Assembly: GCA_012517935.1 (NCBI GenBank)
Contig: JAAYUA010000119.1
Span: forward strand, 27,892-91,891
DNA length: 64,000 nucleotides
Direction: 5' to 3'
Source of the DNA: Acetobacter sp.
Lineage (GTDB): Bacteria; Pseudomonadota; Alphaproteobacteria; Acetobacterales; Acetobacteraceae
In this document: positions 19,380-29,587 of the stretch, one piece after another
Position numbering within the stretch: position 1 is the first letter of the stretch
How the letters are laid out: each line of letters begins with the position of its first letter
Translations under genes and position numbers: made by a program
Notes under the pieces: model-generated
What the model saw: only the letters and a program-made list of their open reading frames with translations
What the model was told of the DNA's origin: nothing
Databases searched by the model: none

Positions 19380-20903
19380 ATGGCACGCGGTCTGTCCAGG
19401 CGGAGTTTTTTTGCGGCAGGCGCTGCGCTGTCAAGCGGTGTTATCTCTGTGCCTAAGGCTATGGCAGCTGTTTCAAGCCCTGTGCATGATGCCGCTTTCT
19501 GGCGGGAAAAGCGTCCCAATATCCTGTTTCTGCTTGCAGATGACTGGTCCTGGACCGGGGCCAACATGCATGATGATCTGATGCTCAAGGTGCCGACATA
19601 TCGACGTCTCTGTGCAGAAGGAGTGCGGTTTTCCAATGCATTTGTAGCATGCCCATCGTGTTCCGCTTCACGTGCGTCGATCCTGACGGGACAATGGCCG
19701 TGGGAACTGGAAGATGGGGCAAATCTGGCTGGAACGCTGGATTCAAGATTCCAAGTCTACCCGGAGTTGCTGGAGCATAGTGGCTATTTCGTTGGCATGA
19801 CCCGCAAGGGCTGGGCGCCGGGGCAACTGGCGCCCGGGCATCGAACCCAGAATCCGGCAGGGCAGTCCTATGTGGATTTTGCAGCTTTTCTGAAGCAGCG
19901 ACCAGATGGCGCGCCGTTCTGCTTCTGGTTTGGCAGCCATGACCCTCATCGTCCTTATGAAATTGATCGTGGGGTGAAATCCGGCATTGATCCATCGGCA
20001 ATGAAAGTGCCGCCTTATCTGCCGGATGCTCCTGAAGTTCGTGGTGACATGGCGGATTATGCGTTTGGTGTTGAACGGTTCAATCGGGAAGCAGGGGAAC
20101 TGATTGCCCAGTTGGATGCGATAGGGGAGTTGGAAAATACATTCATTGTCATGACCGGAGACAATGGATGGCCATTTCCACGGGGCAAGGCATCACTTTA
20201 TGATTCCGGCATTCATGTGCCCTTCGTCGTGCGATGGGGCGGGATTGAAGAGCCGGGTCGGACCGTGGATGCAATTATCAGCACGACAGATCTGGCACCA
20301 ACCTTTCTGACGCTTGCTGGCGTGGCAATCCCGCACGATATGGTCGGAGTCAGTCTGTTGCCATGGCTCGACAAGGAAGGAAAACTTCCCGAGCGTGATT
20401 ACACTCTTGCGGGAATGGAACGTCATATGGATGTGCGCCAGACAATCGGCTGGGGATATCCGATGCGTGCCCTGCGGACGAAGGATTTCCTTTATATCCG
20501 TAATTTCGAACCTTCCCGCATGCCTGCCGGAGTACCAAGCGTCCATCCGCAAACCCGTGAATCTTTCACGAACAATGTTTATGCCGGATATGGCGATATC
20601 GATCAGGGACGCGCCAAGGCCTATATCACGACCCATCAGAATGACCCGGCCGTGCGTCCCTTTTTCGATCGTGCAACAGCCTTGCGTCCGGCGCAGGAAC
20701 TCTACCGTATTACCGATGACCCTTACGACATGAAAAACCTGGCATTTGACCCGGCTTTCAAGACCGTTCTGAACAAAATGGATGCTCAATTGACTGCCGA
20801 ACTGAAAGCATCTCATGATCCGCGGATCGAGGGACATGGCGCATTGTTTGATCATTACCCGACTTATAACGATCCCGGATTCAAGCGGCCGGATGTCATT
20901 TGA
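19380..20903 (+). CDS. type I sulfatase with Tat signal peptide
   Basis: Twin-arginine leader LSRRSFFAAGAAL; PNILFLLADDWSWTGANMHDD; FGly motif CSASRASILTG (C-x-A-x-R-x4-T-G); MTGDNGWPFPRGKASLYDSGIHVPFVVRW. Confidence 0.95.
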   Translation: MARGLSRRSFFAAGAALSSGVISVPKAMAAVSSPVHDAAFWREKRPNILFLLADDWSWTGANMHDDLMLKVPTYRRLCAEGVRFSNAFVACPSCSASRASILTGQWPWELEDGANLAGTLDSRFQVYPELLEHSGYFVGMTRKGWAPGQLAPGHRTQNPAGQSYVDFAAFLKQRPDGAPFCFWFGSHDPHRPYEIDRGVKSGIDPSAMKVPPYLPDAPEVRGDMADYAFGVERFNREAGELIAQLDAIGELENTFIVMTGDNGWPFPRGKASLYDSGIHVPFVVRWGGIEEPGRTVDAIISTTDLAPTFLTLAGVAIPHDMVGVSLLPWLDKEGKLPERDYTLAGMERHMDVRQTIGWGYPMRALRTKDFLYIRNFEPSRMPAGVPSVHPQTRESFTNNVYAGYGDIDQGRAKAYITTHQNDPAVRPFFDRATALRPAQELYRITDDPYDMKNLAFDPAFKTVLNKMDAQLTAELKASHDPRIEGHGALFDHYPTYNDPGFKRPDVI

Positions 20904-21185
20904 TCACGATCTAAAGTGTCTGTAGATACAGTTTTCTTGAATCTTTAGGGAGTTTTCCGGCGATGGCGTGCGGTGCCATTGCCAGAGCTCTATCAAGCTG
21001 CCCGGGTGCAGCCTGATGGTTTGTAAATGCGAACTTCAGATCGCGGAAATTCACGTCCGTGTTGTCATTTTTAATGGATTCACAGCCTTCGGAATGTCAT
21101 TCGCGAAGGCTGTCTGGTGAATATCAGATTGCAGAAACCGGCGTTACGTCAAACATCTGAATTCTGCTTCAAACATTCCTTTTCC

Positions 21186-23396
21186 TCAGAATGTCGCGGA
21201 CAGACTCATGTTGAATGAACGTCCCATACCGGGCAAGGCACCCAGCATATCGGTGATTCCGGCTTTATAATCACCGATCGAAAGCCCTCCAAGCGGCAGG
21301 TAGTATTTCTGATCAAGCAGATTATCAATACTTGCATTCAGGGTCAGCATACGCCAGCGGTAGCTGCCGCCAATACCAAAGAGGGCATAACCCGGGGTTC
21401 GTGGCTCGTTTCTGATCCAGTCAATAGTGTTCTTTGATTTTACGAGTGTTACCTCGGCATAACCGGACCAGTTCTCCCATGTTTCATGCAGGGAAATGCG
21501 TCCATTCGCGGGCATCTGGTGATAAAGCCCGGAGTGCGTGACCTTATCCTGTCCCCGGACCCAGTTGATGTTCGCAATCAGCTCACCGCGTCCCCATGAT
21601 GGCGTATCCCACAGACGCTTCGATGCATTGGCATTAATGCCATAGGACTGGGCGTTGTGGTTTGCAAAGGTGAGTTTTGAAAGATTGTTGGATAGAGATC
21701 CTGTTCTGTAAACATTAATGTAATTATGTGTATATGTATAGAACGGTTGAATTTTTACGCTCCATGATCGGTGGCTTGCATCATGCGCGTCGAGTGTAAA
21801 ACTGACAGTGTTGGCAATTTCAGGGCGTAAATTGAGGTTCCCAGTATAGCCATTGCCATCACCGAACCAGTTGACCATTGATGTTGTCATGTTGCCTGTG
21901 CCCCAGGCATAACGTTCATAGATATTGGGTGAACGTGTTTTACGGGCATAGCCTCCTTCGATCGAGAAAGTCTCCAGAGGCTGCCATTTTCCCGTTGCTG
22001 TGACATCAAAATTTATATCGGTTCGACCGCGCTGTGCTGCATTGAAAGCCTGTGCCGACATCGCATCGGACATGTTCATCATGCCGGTCCATGAATAGGG
22101 TGAAACGGTGCCCGTATTCATCATGACAATATCATTGCGAAGCCCCAGTTGGGTGCTGAATGTCGGCGTCCATTGTGCATCCCATTCAATGAACTGACCG
22201 AGAACGTTCCGATGGCCATTATTGATGTTGTGAAACGTATTTGGTCCCATCATCATGCTGCCCTGCAAAGGTGGCCACCAGTCATTCAGACCATTGTAAT
22301 CGAATGAATTTCCAACTTTCAGAGTGTGTTTCCGTCCAAGAGGAATGGTTGCCTTTATGGAATAAGATACGTTGCGGGCATCTGTATTCATGGGCATGCC
22401 GGTCGTAGGCGTGTGTCCACCCTTGTCATTCATCATGTTCATCACATGATCGACGCGTTGCCAGGAACCACGGACTTCCAGCATGCCCCAGTCGAAATCG
22501 CCGGTATATTTTCCGTTCACGAAGGTCGAGCGATTGTTGGTCATGTCCATATACTGGTTCGCGAATCCCTCATAAGGGATATCCTGCTGCCCAACAGTTA
22601 CGGTGAATTGGTGATTATCTTTCCTGAAGCCGGCGGTAATGGCCTGATTGAAGGACAGATAGCTGGTTGAACGGACCTGCCTGCTGTTGCTGCCACCCGT
22701 ATGATAGTTGCTGGCATGAGCATAAGAGCCACTCCAGCGCAGGCTGAACATGTCATTGGCGACTGTTACGGACCCGGATGCTCCGGATGCCCCTCCGTTG
22801 CTGCGGTAGGTTCCGGTGGCGCGACCGGTGACGAGAATTTTTCCGGGTGCCGCAAACTGGGGATCGCGTCGTTTGACCTCGATCGTTCCGCCAATACTGT
22901 CACCGCCGACACTGACTGGCGTTATGCCCGGAATGGCAACGACTTCGGAAATCATGTCCGGATCGATATAGGACATCGCCGGGTTCATATGGTTCGGGCA
23001 TGCGGATGGAATGCGCATGCCGTCGATGGTTGTCGCCAGACGATCATCCGCCATTCCGTTCATGACAGGAAGCGCGGAGACGCCTCCTGCTGAATAGGTG
23101 CTGTATCCGAGAGTGTTCTTCAGGAGATCCGCAGCGTCATGATCTGTGGTTTGTCTGACCCGGCTTCCAAGAACGACAATATTCTCGTCTTCAGTGCTTT
23201 CGAGATGTTCAGTCGATGTCTTGAGTGATGAGGATGCGGTTGTGGTTTGCACACCGCTACTGGCTGCCTGGGCCTTGCTGGAGCAGAGAGCTGTCGAGCT
23301 GGCAAGGAGAGTCAGGAGAGTGGTTGCCGTGATGATTTGACGTCTGGCGAAGGGCGCGTGGGTACGCTCATCACCTTTGAGAGCATGGAATGACAT
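21186..23396 (-). CDS. TonB-dependent copper receptor (OprC-like)
   Basis: MADDRLATTIDGMRIPSACPNHMNPAMSYIDPDMI resembles the copper-receptor signature; Met/His-rich segments; C-terminal LSATF. Confidence 0.88.
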   Translation of the reverse strand: MSFHALKGDERTHAPFARRQIITATTLLTLLASSTALCSSKAQAASSGVQTTTASSSLKTSTEHLESTEDENIVVLGSRVRQTTDHDAADLLKNTLGYSTYSAGGVSALPVMNGMADDRLATTIDGMRIPSACPNHMNPAMSYIDPDMISEVVAIPGITPVSVGGDSIGGTIEVKRRDPQFAAPGKILVTGRATGTYRSNGGASGASGSVTVANDMFSLRWSGSYAHASNYHTGGSNSRQVRSTSYLSFNQAITAGFRKDNHQFTVTVGQQDIPYEGFANQYMDMTNNRSTFVNGKYTGDFDWGMLEVRGSWQRVDHVMNMMNDKGGHTPTTGMPMNTDARNVSYSIKATIPLGRKHTLKVGNSFDYNGLNDWWPPLQGSMMMGPNTFHNINNGHRNVLGQFIEWDAQWTPTFSTQLGLRNDIVMMNTGTVSPYSWTGMMNMSDAMSAQAFNAAQRGRTDINFDVTATGKWQPLETFSIEGGYARKTRSPNIYERYAWGTGNMTTSMVNWFGDGNGYTGNLNLRPEIANTVSFTLDAHDASHRSWSVKIQPFYTYTHNYINVYRTGSLSNNLSKLTFANHNAQSYGINANASKRLWDTPSWGRGELIANINWVRGQDKVTHSGLYHQMPANGRISLHETWENWSGYAEVTLVKSKNTIDWIRNEPRTPGYALFGIGGSYRWRMLTLNASIDNLLDQKYYLPLGGLSIGDYKAGITDMLGALPGMGRSFNMSLSATF

Positions 23397-23503
23397 GAAG
23401 CCTGATCCTGGGCTGTAAGGTCTTGAACAGCCGACAGGAAAGACATCGCAAAAGATTTTCTGGCTCGAAAAGAGTCAGAACTGAAGGATAAAGATGCGCG
23501 CGC

Positions 23504-23980
23504 TCAGCCTGCCGGCGTGGATGATACAGGCATTATGGCTGGAGGGGCGCGTGCCGGAGGCAGGCCATTCGCTTGCTCGACAGGTGGCGCGCGTGGCTGG
23601 ACCGCGGAAAAAAAGGTTTCCGTGAGAAGGATGGAGATGGAAAGAGGCGCAATGTGACTGCCCAGAATAATGACCGGCAGATGCAGCAGGGGGCAGAGAG
23701 GGCACCCTTCGCCATCGGGCGAGAAAGGTGTCTTATGGTGCGAGTGATGGTGCCCCATCATCATCGCGGAATTTGAAGCATCGTGTTCGTCAGCCGTGCA
23801 TGCGGCCTGCAGGGACGATGAGATGCACAGACCCGTAAGCCTGTGGATTGTATGTCCTGGCAGTTCTCCCGGCATGGTGTTGCCTTGCAGCAGCAGCAGC
23901 CCGATAAATCCGGGAAGAGTGAAGGCGACAATCAGCCAGCGAAGAAAATGCCGGGTCGCACGATGAGAAGGCGGATGCAT
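23504..23980 (-). CDS. DUF2946-like His/Met-rich small protein, probably copper-associated
   Basis: Signal/TM N-terminus, MMMGHHHSHH and GCPLCPLLH motifs; directly upstream of the copper receptor on the same strand. Confidence 0.65.
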   Translation of the reverse strand: MHPPSHRATRHFLRWLIVAFTLPGFIGLLLLQGNTMPGELPGHTIHRLTGLCISSSLQAACTADEHDASNSAMMMGHHHSHHKTPFSPDGEGCPLCPLLHLPVIILGSHIAPLSISILLTETFFSAVQPRAPPVEQANGLPPARAPPAIMPVSSTPAG

Positions 23981-24093
23981 AAGGACGATATCATGGTCCT
24001 GAAGATTTGTTCTTTTATGAGTTTTGAAAATCCGGCTGTCAAATATTCATGAGGAATAGAAGGAAAATTTCAGCTTTGCAGCAGGAGCATGCA

Positions 24094-25569
24094 TTACGAA
24101 GCCGTGGTGTGCCCATTTGGTAGCCTTGCACTTTCCGGGATCTGTTTTCGTGCAAGAATGAAATAAACCACACCTCCGACTGTGACGCCGATAAACCACG
24201 ACAGGGATGTCACGATGGACAGGGATGGGAACAGCAGCCCGAGAGAGGCGGCGAGACCACCGATGAGGAAAGCCGGGACCCCGCCATGTCCCCAGCCTGA
24301 CTGTCCGGCATAGCATCCGTTTTTTCTGTAAAGATCATGAATCCGCAGTTGCTGGCGTCGGATCAGATAAAAATCGGCTATCATGATGCCTGTGACCGGT
24401 CCGAGGAGACCTGAAACGATATCAAGCACGTGATAGATATTATCAGCGTGATCGAACCAGAGCCATGGTGCGGTAAAAACGCCAAGAAGAAGCACCAGAC
24501 GGCTTGCTCTGCTGAAATTCAGATGGCGCGGCATGAGATTGATAAGGTCATAGGCGGCGGGCATGATATTCGCCACGACATTTACTGACAGGGTGGCGAG
24601 CACAATAGTTGCCCCACCGAACACTGTGATGATGGGATGATTGAGCGCCAGAAGAAGCTTCACAGGATTCCAGATTGGATGACCAAAGATCAGGACTGTG
24701 GCTGATGTGGTGATGATGCTCATCGGGGTGAATATCAAGGCTGTCAGAGGCAATCCGATGGCTTGCCCCAGAACCTGATCGCGTTCTGAACGGACAAAAC
24801 GGGTCAGATCGGGAATATTCACGGCAAAAGTAGCCCAGATGCCAATCATGCCGGTGACAGCCAGAGCGAAAGCTTTCCAGAAGGCGGCTCCATGCAGGCT
24901 GGAAGGTTGTGCGAACAAGGGCCCCGGACCGTGACCAACCTTCAGAGCCCACAGGGTCGCCATCAAGCCAACGATGATGACCAGCGGTCCGGCAAGAAGT
25001 TCAAAATTGCGGATTCTGTGAACGCCATGGTTGGAAACCCAGGCATGGAGCGCCCAGACCAGAGCCATTGCTCCCCACATATGGGCCTGCATTCCGGCGA
25101 AAGAGCCTGAGAAGGTGGTCCAAATGGGCAGGACGGTTCCAAGAATGGCGTCAGTGGCCTGCGCAGCAGCATATGACTGTATCGAGAACCAGAAGATTCC
25201 ACAGAAACCTCGCAGCAACACGGGAAGCTGCGCTCCGACCGGCCCGAAGGAAGAACGGATCAGCACGCAGAAGGGAACGCCATATTTCGTGCCAGCCTTG
25301 GCATTGAGCCACATTGCGGCAAATAGGACAGCATATCCTGTGGCAACGACTTCCAGACATTCCACGGCGGAAAAGCCCAGAGCCATCAGGCCGGAGGCGG
25401 CTTCATAGACGACGATATTGTGAACCATCCCCATCCAGACCGTCGCCATATTGATCCATGACCAATCGCGTTTTCCTGGTGGCACCGGGGCGAGATCTTC
25501 ATTGATCAGGTCCGGATCGGCATCTGGGTAGAAGGGAGTATGGTGTGGCAGAGGGGATGAAGTGGTCAT
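24094..25569 (-). CDS. NCS1 family nucleobase:cation symporter (cytosine/allantoin/hydantoin type)
   Basis: NEDLAPVPPGKRDWSWINMATVWMGMVHNIVVYEAASGLMALGFS and GVPFCVLIRSSFGPVGAQLPVLLRGFCGIFWFSIQ. Confidence 0.93.
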   Translation of the reverse strand: MTTSSPLPHHTPFYPDADPDLINEDLAPVPPGKRDWSWINMATVWMGMVHNIVVYEAASGLMALGFSAVECLEVVATGYAVLFAAMWLNAKAGTKYGVPFCVLIRSSFGPVGAQLPVLLRGFCGIFWFSIQSYAAAQATDAILGTVLPIWTTFSGSFAGMQAHMWGAMALVWALHAWVSNHGVHRIRNFELLAGPLVIIVGLMATLWALKVGHGPGPLFAQPSSLHGAAFWKAFALAVTGMIGIWATFAVNIPDLTRFVRSERDQVLGQAIGLPLTALIFTPMSIITTSATVLIFGHPIWNPVKLLLALNHPIITVFGGATIVLATLSVNVVANIMPAAYDLINLMPRHLNFSRASRLVLLLGVFTAPWLWFDHADNIYHVLDIVSGLLGPVTGIMIADFYLIRRQQLRIHDLYRKNGCYAGQSGWGHGGVPAFLIGGLAASLGLLFPSLSIVTSLSWFIGVTVGGVVYFILARKQIPESARLPNGHTTAS

Positions 25570-25809
25570 GGGGCACCGGTAAAAATCTGTCGCCATCATG
25601 CCTTATCAGAATGAATATGAAACGATTTTTTTATCATCCTGTTGATGCTGCTCCGCGTACCTTGATGATGCTTCTGGCTCATAGCTGATATGATGAATGT
25701 ATTGAGATGCTGATCCTGCCTGAAAGTCGCTGATAAGGACGTCACCTGGGTGGCGCTTCGGACAGCGATGCTTCAGAAGTCTGCACTGGGTTGTCGTGGA
25801 ACGATTTTC

Positions 25810-27639
25810 ATGAGCGAAACGTCTGTAACACTTCTGCTTGTTGCCGGTTGGAAAACTCTGGAAATGGGAGTGGATGACGCACTTCGGAAATCCGGTTTTT
25901 CCGTTCTCGTGGCTGCGAATGCCTGTGAAGCGATGGAAATTCTGGAGCAGGGGCTTCCAGACCTCGTTATTGCAGACGAGCATCCCGCTGGGATGAGCGC
26001 GGTTCAGCTGGCAACCAGATTGCGTCTTACCTCGGGGGCGCCATTTCTGCTTCTGACTGATTCTGTTGGGCTGGAACGCGAACAGGAAAAGCTGGCGCTT
26101 GGGATTGATGCCTGCATCCCGGTTTCGACGGACATCTTCCTGCTCAAGCTTCGCATCGATGCATTGTTGCGAGAAACGGTTGAAGCACGGGATATTCTAA
26201 GGTCGCGGGTGTTCCGGCGTCCCGTTGTGACAGTCCTGACCGGAAGCAAGGCAGAACATTCAGACATATCTGTTTTCGTGGAGACGTTGCGTAATGCCGG
26301 AGAAATCGTTGATCTGAAGCCGATCGAAAAGCTTTCCGAAGCTACGATAATGACGTCCGATTGCATTGTCATCGATCTGACGGATATGGCCATTTCGGGT
26401 GTCGAAATCTGTCGTCAACTGGATAAGCTGCGACGGGGTGGCGGCGAAAGGCAGAGCGTTTCGTCTGTGCGTCTGATGGCTATTGTGCCGGAAGGAGAAG
26501 TGTATGGGGCGGGAGATGTTCAGCTCTATGCTGCCGGTGTTGATGAGTGTCTGAAAGTCGGTGTGGACCCACATCTTTTTTGCAGCCGTTTGCAGGCGCT
26601 GCTGCGTCGAAAAATTGTTCTCGATGAAATTCAGTTGGTCGATTCAGAGCGTTTGGCGTGTGAGACGGCATTGGAGAATGTCCGCGCCAAGGCCGCTTTG
26701 GCTGAAGCATTGGAAGCGGCCAACGGAGATCTCGCGGATGTTAATAAGAAACTGATAGATGCCCAGTCGCAGCTCGTTCAGTCAGCCAAGATGGCATCTC
26801 TGGGAGAGCTGGTGGCTGGCATTGCTCACGAGTTCAATAATCCGCTCGCTTTTGTTGTTGCGCATGGCGACACGATTTCACGCTGTCTTCTGGGGGCGTT
26901 GGACAGTCTTGAGCAGGGGGAAAAGGACGAAGCCTTCAGTTTGTTGCGCAAGGCTGTGGACAGGCAGAACTCTTCGGCCGTCGGACTTGAGAGGATGAGA
27001 GACCTTGTGAACAGTCTCCGCAGTTTTTCACGACTTGATGAAGGAAGGTTCGAATATCTGGATGTGCCTGATGCAATCAGGACCGTCCTTGCACTTCTGG
27101 GGCCGAAGCTTGATCTGGGGATTGAAGTGGTCTGTGATTTTCAGGCCCCGCAGCATCTCCGATGTCAGGTTGGTCTGATCCATCAGGTGCTGATGAACAT
27201 TATCAGCAACGCGGCCGATGCTCTTCTTGCGCCTGCCCGTGTCGGAATGCATGCGAAATCCTGGCCGGAACAGGTGTCAATCGGTGGCGGAAGCGCCGAA
27301 GGCAGGCAGAAAGCAGAAGGCCCACGGATTACTGTCACAACGCGTGTAGGGCGTGAGGTCTCTGGCAGAGATGAAGAGGCGTATATTTTCGAAGTTACGG
27401 ATAATGGCCCAGGTGTTCCTCTGATCATGAGGGAGCGGGTTTTTGAGCCGTTTTTCACGACGAAACCTGTTGGAAGCGGCACAGGGCTGGGGCTTGCGAC
27501 TGCATATGGGATTGTGCAGGCCCATCGTGGCGCGATACGGATAGGGGACGCACCAGGTGGTGGTGCACAATTTACCGTTACGGTTCCTGTAAGCGGTGAT
27601 GTTGCAGTATCAGAGCCGGAGTATGTAACGGATGTTTGA
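25810..27639 (+). CDS. cytoplasmic sensor histidine kinase with two N-terminal receiver-like domains
   Basis: HisKA MASLGELVAGIAHEFNNPLAFV; HATPase DNGPGVPLIMRERVFEPFFTTKPVGSGTGLGLATAYGIV; receiver-like domains before it; no TM segment. Confidence 0.9.
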   Translation: MSETSVTLLLVAGWKTLEMGVDDALRKSGFSVLVAANACEAMEILEQGLPDLVIADEHPAGMSAVQLATRLRLTSGAPFLLLTDSVGLEREQEKLALGIDACIPVSTDIFLLKLRIDALLRETVEARDILRSRVFRRPVVTVLTGSKAEHSDISVFVETLRNAGEIVDLKPIEKLSEATIMTSDCIVIDLTDMAISGVEICRQLDKLRRGGGERQSVSSVRLMAIVPEGEVYGAGDVQLYAAGVDECLKVGVDPHLFCSRLQALLRRKIVLDEIQLVDSERLACETALENVRAKAALAEALEAANGDLADVNKKLIDAQSQLVQSAKMASLGELVAGIAHEFNNPLAFVVAHGDTISRCLLGALDSLEQGEKDEAFSLLRKAVDRQNSSAVGLERMRDLVNSLRSFSRLDEGRFEYLDVPDAIRTVLALLGPKLDLGIEVVCDFQAPQHLRCQVGLIHQVLMNIISNAADALLAPARVGMHAKSWPEQVSIGGGSAEGRQKAEGPRITVTTRVGREVSGRDEEAYIFEVTDNGPGVPLIMRERVFEPFFTTKPVGSGTGLGLATAYGIVQAHRGAIRIGDAPGGGAQFTVTVPVSGDVAVSEPEYVTDV

Positions 27640-29578
27640 CCGGGTTGTCAGTGGAATGTCCGTGGGATCGGCTGATCGTCCTGTCGTCCTTATTGTCGAT
27701 GATGAACCCGAAATTCTGACAGCCCTGAATGACAGTCTGGGCGAGGAATTTGATGTTATCGAAGCCAGTTCGGGTCGGCAGGCATTGGATCTTCTGGTTC
27801 AGAAAAACGATGTTGCCGTCATCATCTCAGACCAGAAAATGCGTGGAATGTCCGGTGACGAATTCCTGGTCGAGGCACGGAAATTGACCGATTCCGGGAC
27901 AATTCTTCTTACAGGATATGCAGATTTCAATACCGTAGTTTCGGCCATGAATCGTGGTTCGGTGATGTTTTATGTCGCCAAGCCATGGGTCCCGGCAGGC
28001 TTGCGCGGCATGGTGAGGGAGGCAGCCGCGGCATTTCACACACGTCGGGAGCTTGTGACAGAGCGGGCGCTTCTTAAGGGTGTTTTTGATAATCTTCCAG
28101 TAGGTCTGGCATTTTGTGATTCAGATGATCGCATCATACGCTTGAATACGCATGCAGCGGACTCGTTGGGACATTCAGTTGAAGAGTGTCTGGGCCATCG
28201 GGAAATCGATCTGGTGACTGGTGCGCGTCATGATGTGGCAGAAGAAGCGGACCCGGAATTTCAGTTGCAGGGCAAGGTTTCCCGTCTTTTCCGTTTTTCT
28301 GATTCCGAAGGGGTGGAACGCTGGCACCGCCTGACCCGGACACGCCTCCCGGATGCCTCAGGGCAGGAAGTCGGTCTGTCTGTTCTGATTGATCAGGACG
28401 TGAGCGACCTGATGGAAATGGAGCAGCGTTTACGCCAGGCTGACAAAATGCAGGCGATTGGGACGTTGGCCGGTGGCATCGCTCATGATTTCAACAATCT
28501 TCTGACTGCCATCATTGGTTCTCTGGATCTTGCGACCGACATGGCGCCTTCCATGGACCCGGCTGTGTCCCGGTTGTTGGAAAATGCGGTGACGGCCGCA
28601 CGGCGCGGCGCTTTACTCACGCGCAAGCTGCTCGATTTCAGCAGGCCTCGCGATGTCAGTCGTCGCCCTGTGAATGTTCCTGATCTTCTGCTCCAGATTC
28701 AGGGGCTGTTGACGCAGGCGGTCAGTCATCGCGGGAGAAAGGGACAGAGCGACATTGTTGTCGAACTGATGCCATTTCCTGATGACCTGCCTCATGCCTC
28801 CACAGACCCGGCGCAACTTGAGCTTGCATTGATTAATTTATGTATGAACGCGCGGGAGGCTCAGCCCGATGGTGGTGAAATTACGATTTCCGTTGCGCGG
28901 GGTGTGATCAAGGACGCGGAACCGGGCGCCTTGTTGAAAACCGGGGACTACCTTGTTCTGACGGTGCGGGATCGTGGTGTCGGGATGTCGCAGGACATGC
29001 TGTCACGTATTTTCGAGCCGTTTTTTACGACAAAGGCGATGGGGGGAGGAATTGGTCTGGGCCTGCCCATGATTTATGGCTTCGTGCGTCGCAATGGTGG
29101 TGATGTCCGTGTCAGCAGCCGTCCCGGAGCCGGCACCAAGTTTGAGCTTTGGCTGCCCGCCGCCGAAGAAGGTTTGCAAATGCCGACAAAGACGTCGGAT
29201 ATTGTCGAAGACATTGCTCATGAGGGCGGCAGGAAGGCTATTCTTGTTGTCGATGATGATCAGGCTGTTGGTGCCGTTACCGAAGGTTTTCTTGTTCGTG
29301 CTGGCTTGAATGTTGTCAGATGTGATAGCGGCCAGAAAGCGCTGGATATTGTTCAGGAGCGGCCCGATATCGGTTTTGTTGTGATGGATCTTCTGATGCC
29401 GGGCATGAATGGAGATGAGTGCGCCAGGCGTATGTCGGAAATCAGGAGTGATCTGAAAATCCTGTTTGTGACCGGGTTTGCCGACCGTGCCGTCCTGCCT
29501 GCAGGGGCGCGGGTGATTGGCAAACCCTTCACAAAAGATGTTCTGCTGACCGGCTTGCGTGAAGCGATGGAGAGCTGA
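27632..29578 (+). CDS. hybrid histidine kinase (receiver-PAS-HisKA-HATPase-receiver)
   Basis: VLIVDDEPEILTAL...ISDQKMRGMSG...YVAKPW; PAS region; IGTLAGGIAHDFNNLLTAIIG; GLGLPMIYGFVRRNGG; C-terminal VVDDDQ...MDLLMPGMNG...IGKPF. Confidence 0.95.
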   Translation: MFDRVVSGMSVGSADRPVVLIVDDEPEILTALNDSLGEEFDVIEASSGRQALDLLVQKNDVAVIISDQKMRGMSGDEFLVEARKLTDSGTILLTGYADFNTVVSAMNRGSVMFYVAKPWVPAGLRGMVREAAAAFHTRRELVTERALLKGVFDNLPVGLAFCDSDDRIIRLNTHAADSLGHSVEECLGHREIDLVTGARHDVAEEADPEFQLQGKVSRLFRFSDSEGVERWHRLTRTRLPDASGQEVGLSVLIDQDVSDLMEMEQRLRQADKMQAIGTLAGGIAHDFNNLLTAIIGSLDLATDMAPSMDPAVSRLLENAVTAARRGALLTRKLLDFSRPRDVSRRPVNVPDLLLQIQGLLTQAVSHRGRKGQSDIVVELMPFPDDLPHASTDPAQLELALINLCMNAREAQPDGGEITISVARGVIKDAEPGALLKTGDYLVLTVRDRGVGMSQDMLSRIFEPFFTTKAMGGGIGLGLPMIYGFVRRNGGDVRVSSRPGAGTKFELWLPAAEEGLQMPTKTSDIVEDIAHEGGRKAILVVDDDQAVGAVTEGFLVRAGLNVVRCDSGQKALDIVQERPDIGFVVMDLLMPGMNGDECARRMSEIRSDLKILFVTGFADRAVLPAGARVIGKPFTKDVLLTGLREAMES

Positions 29579-29587
29579 ACAAAAGGA

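Noticed and set aside
20193-20855. 220-aa ORF antisense to the sulfatase
   Set aside because: Mirror of sulfatase coding sequence without any motif.
21082-21113. ACAGCCTTCG-N12-CGAAGGCTGT hairpin between the sulfatase and copper receptor
   Set aside because: Good 10-bp stem but a long loop and no U-tract; not enough to call a terminator.
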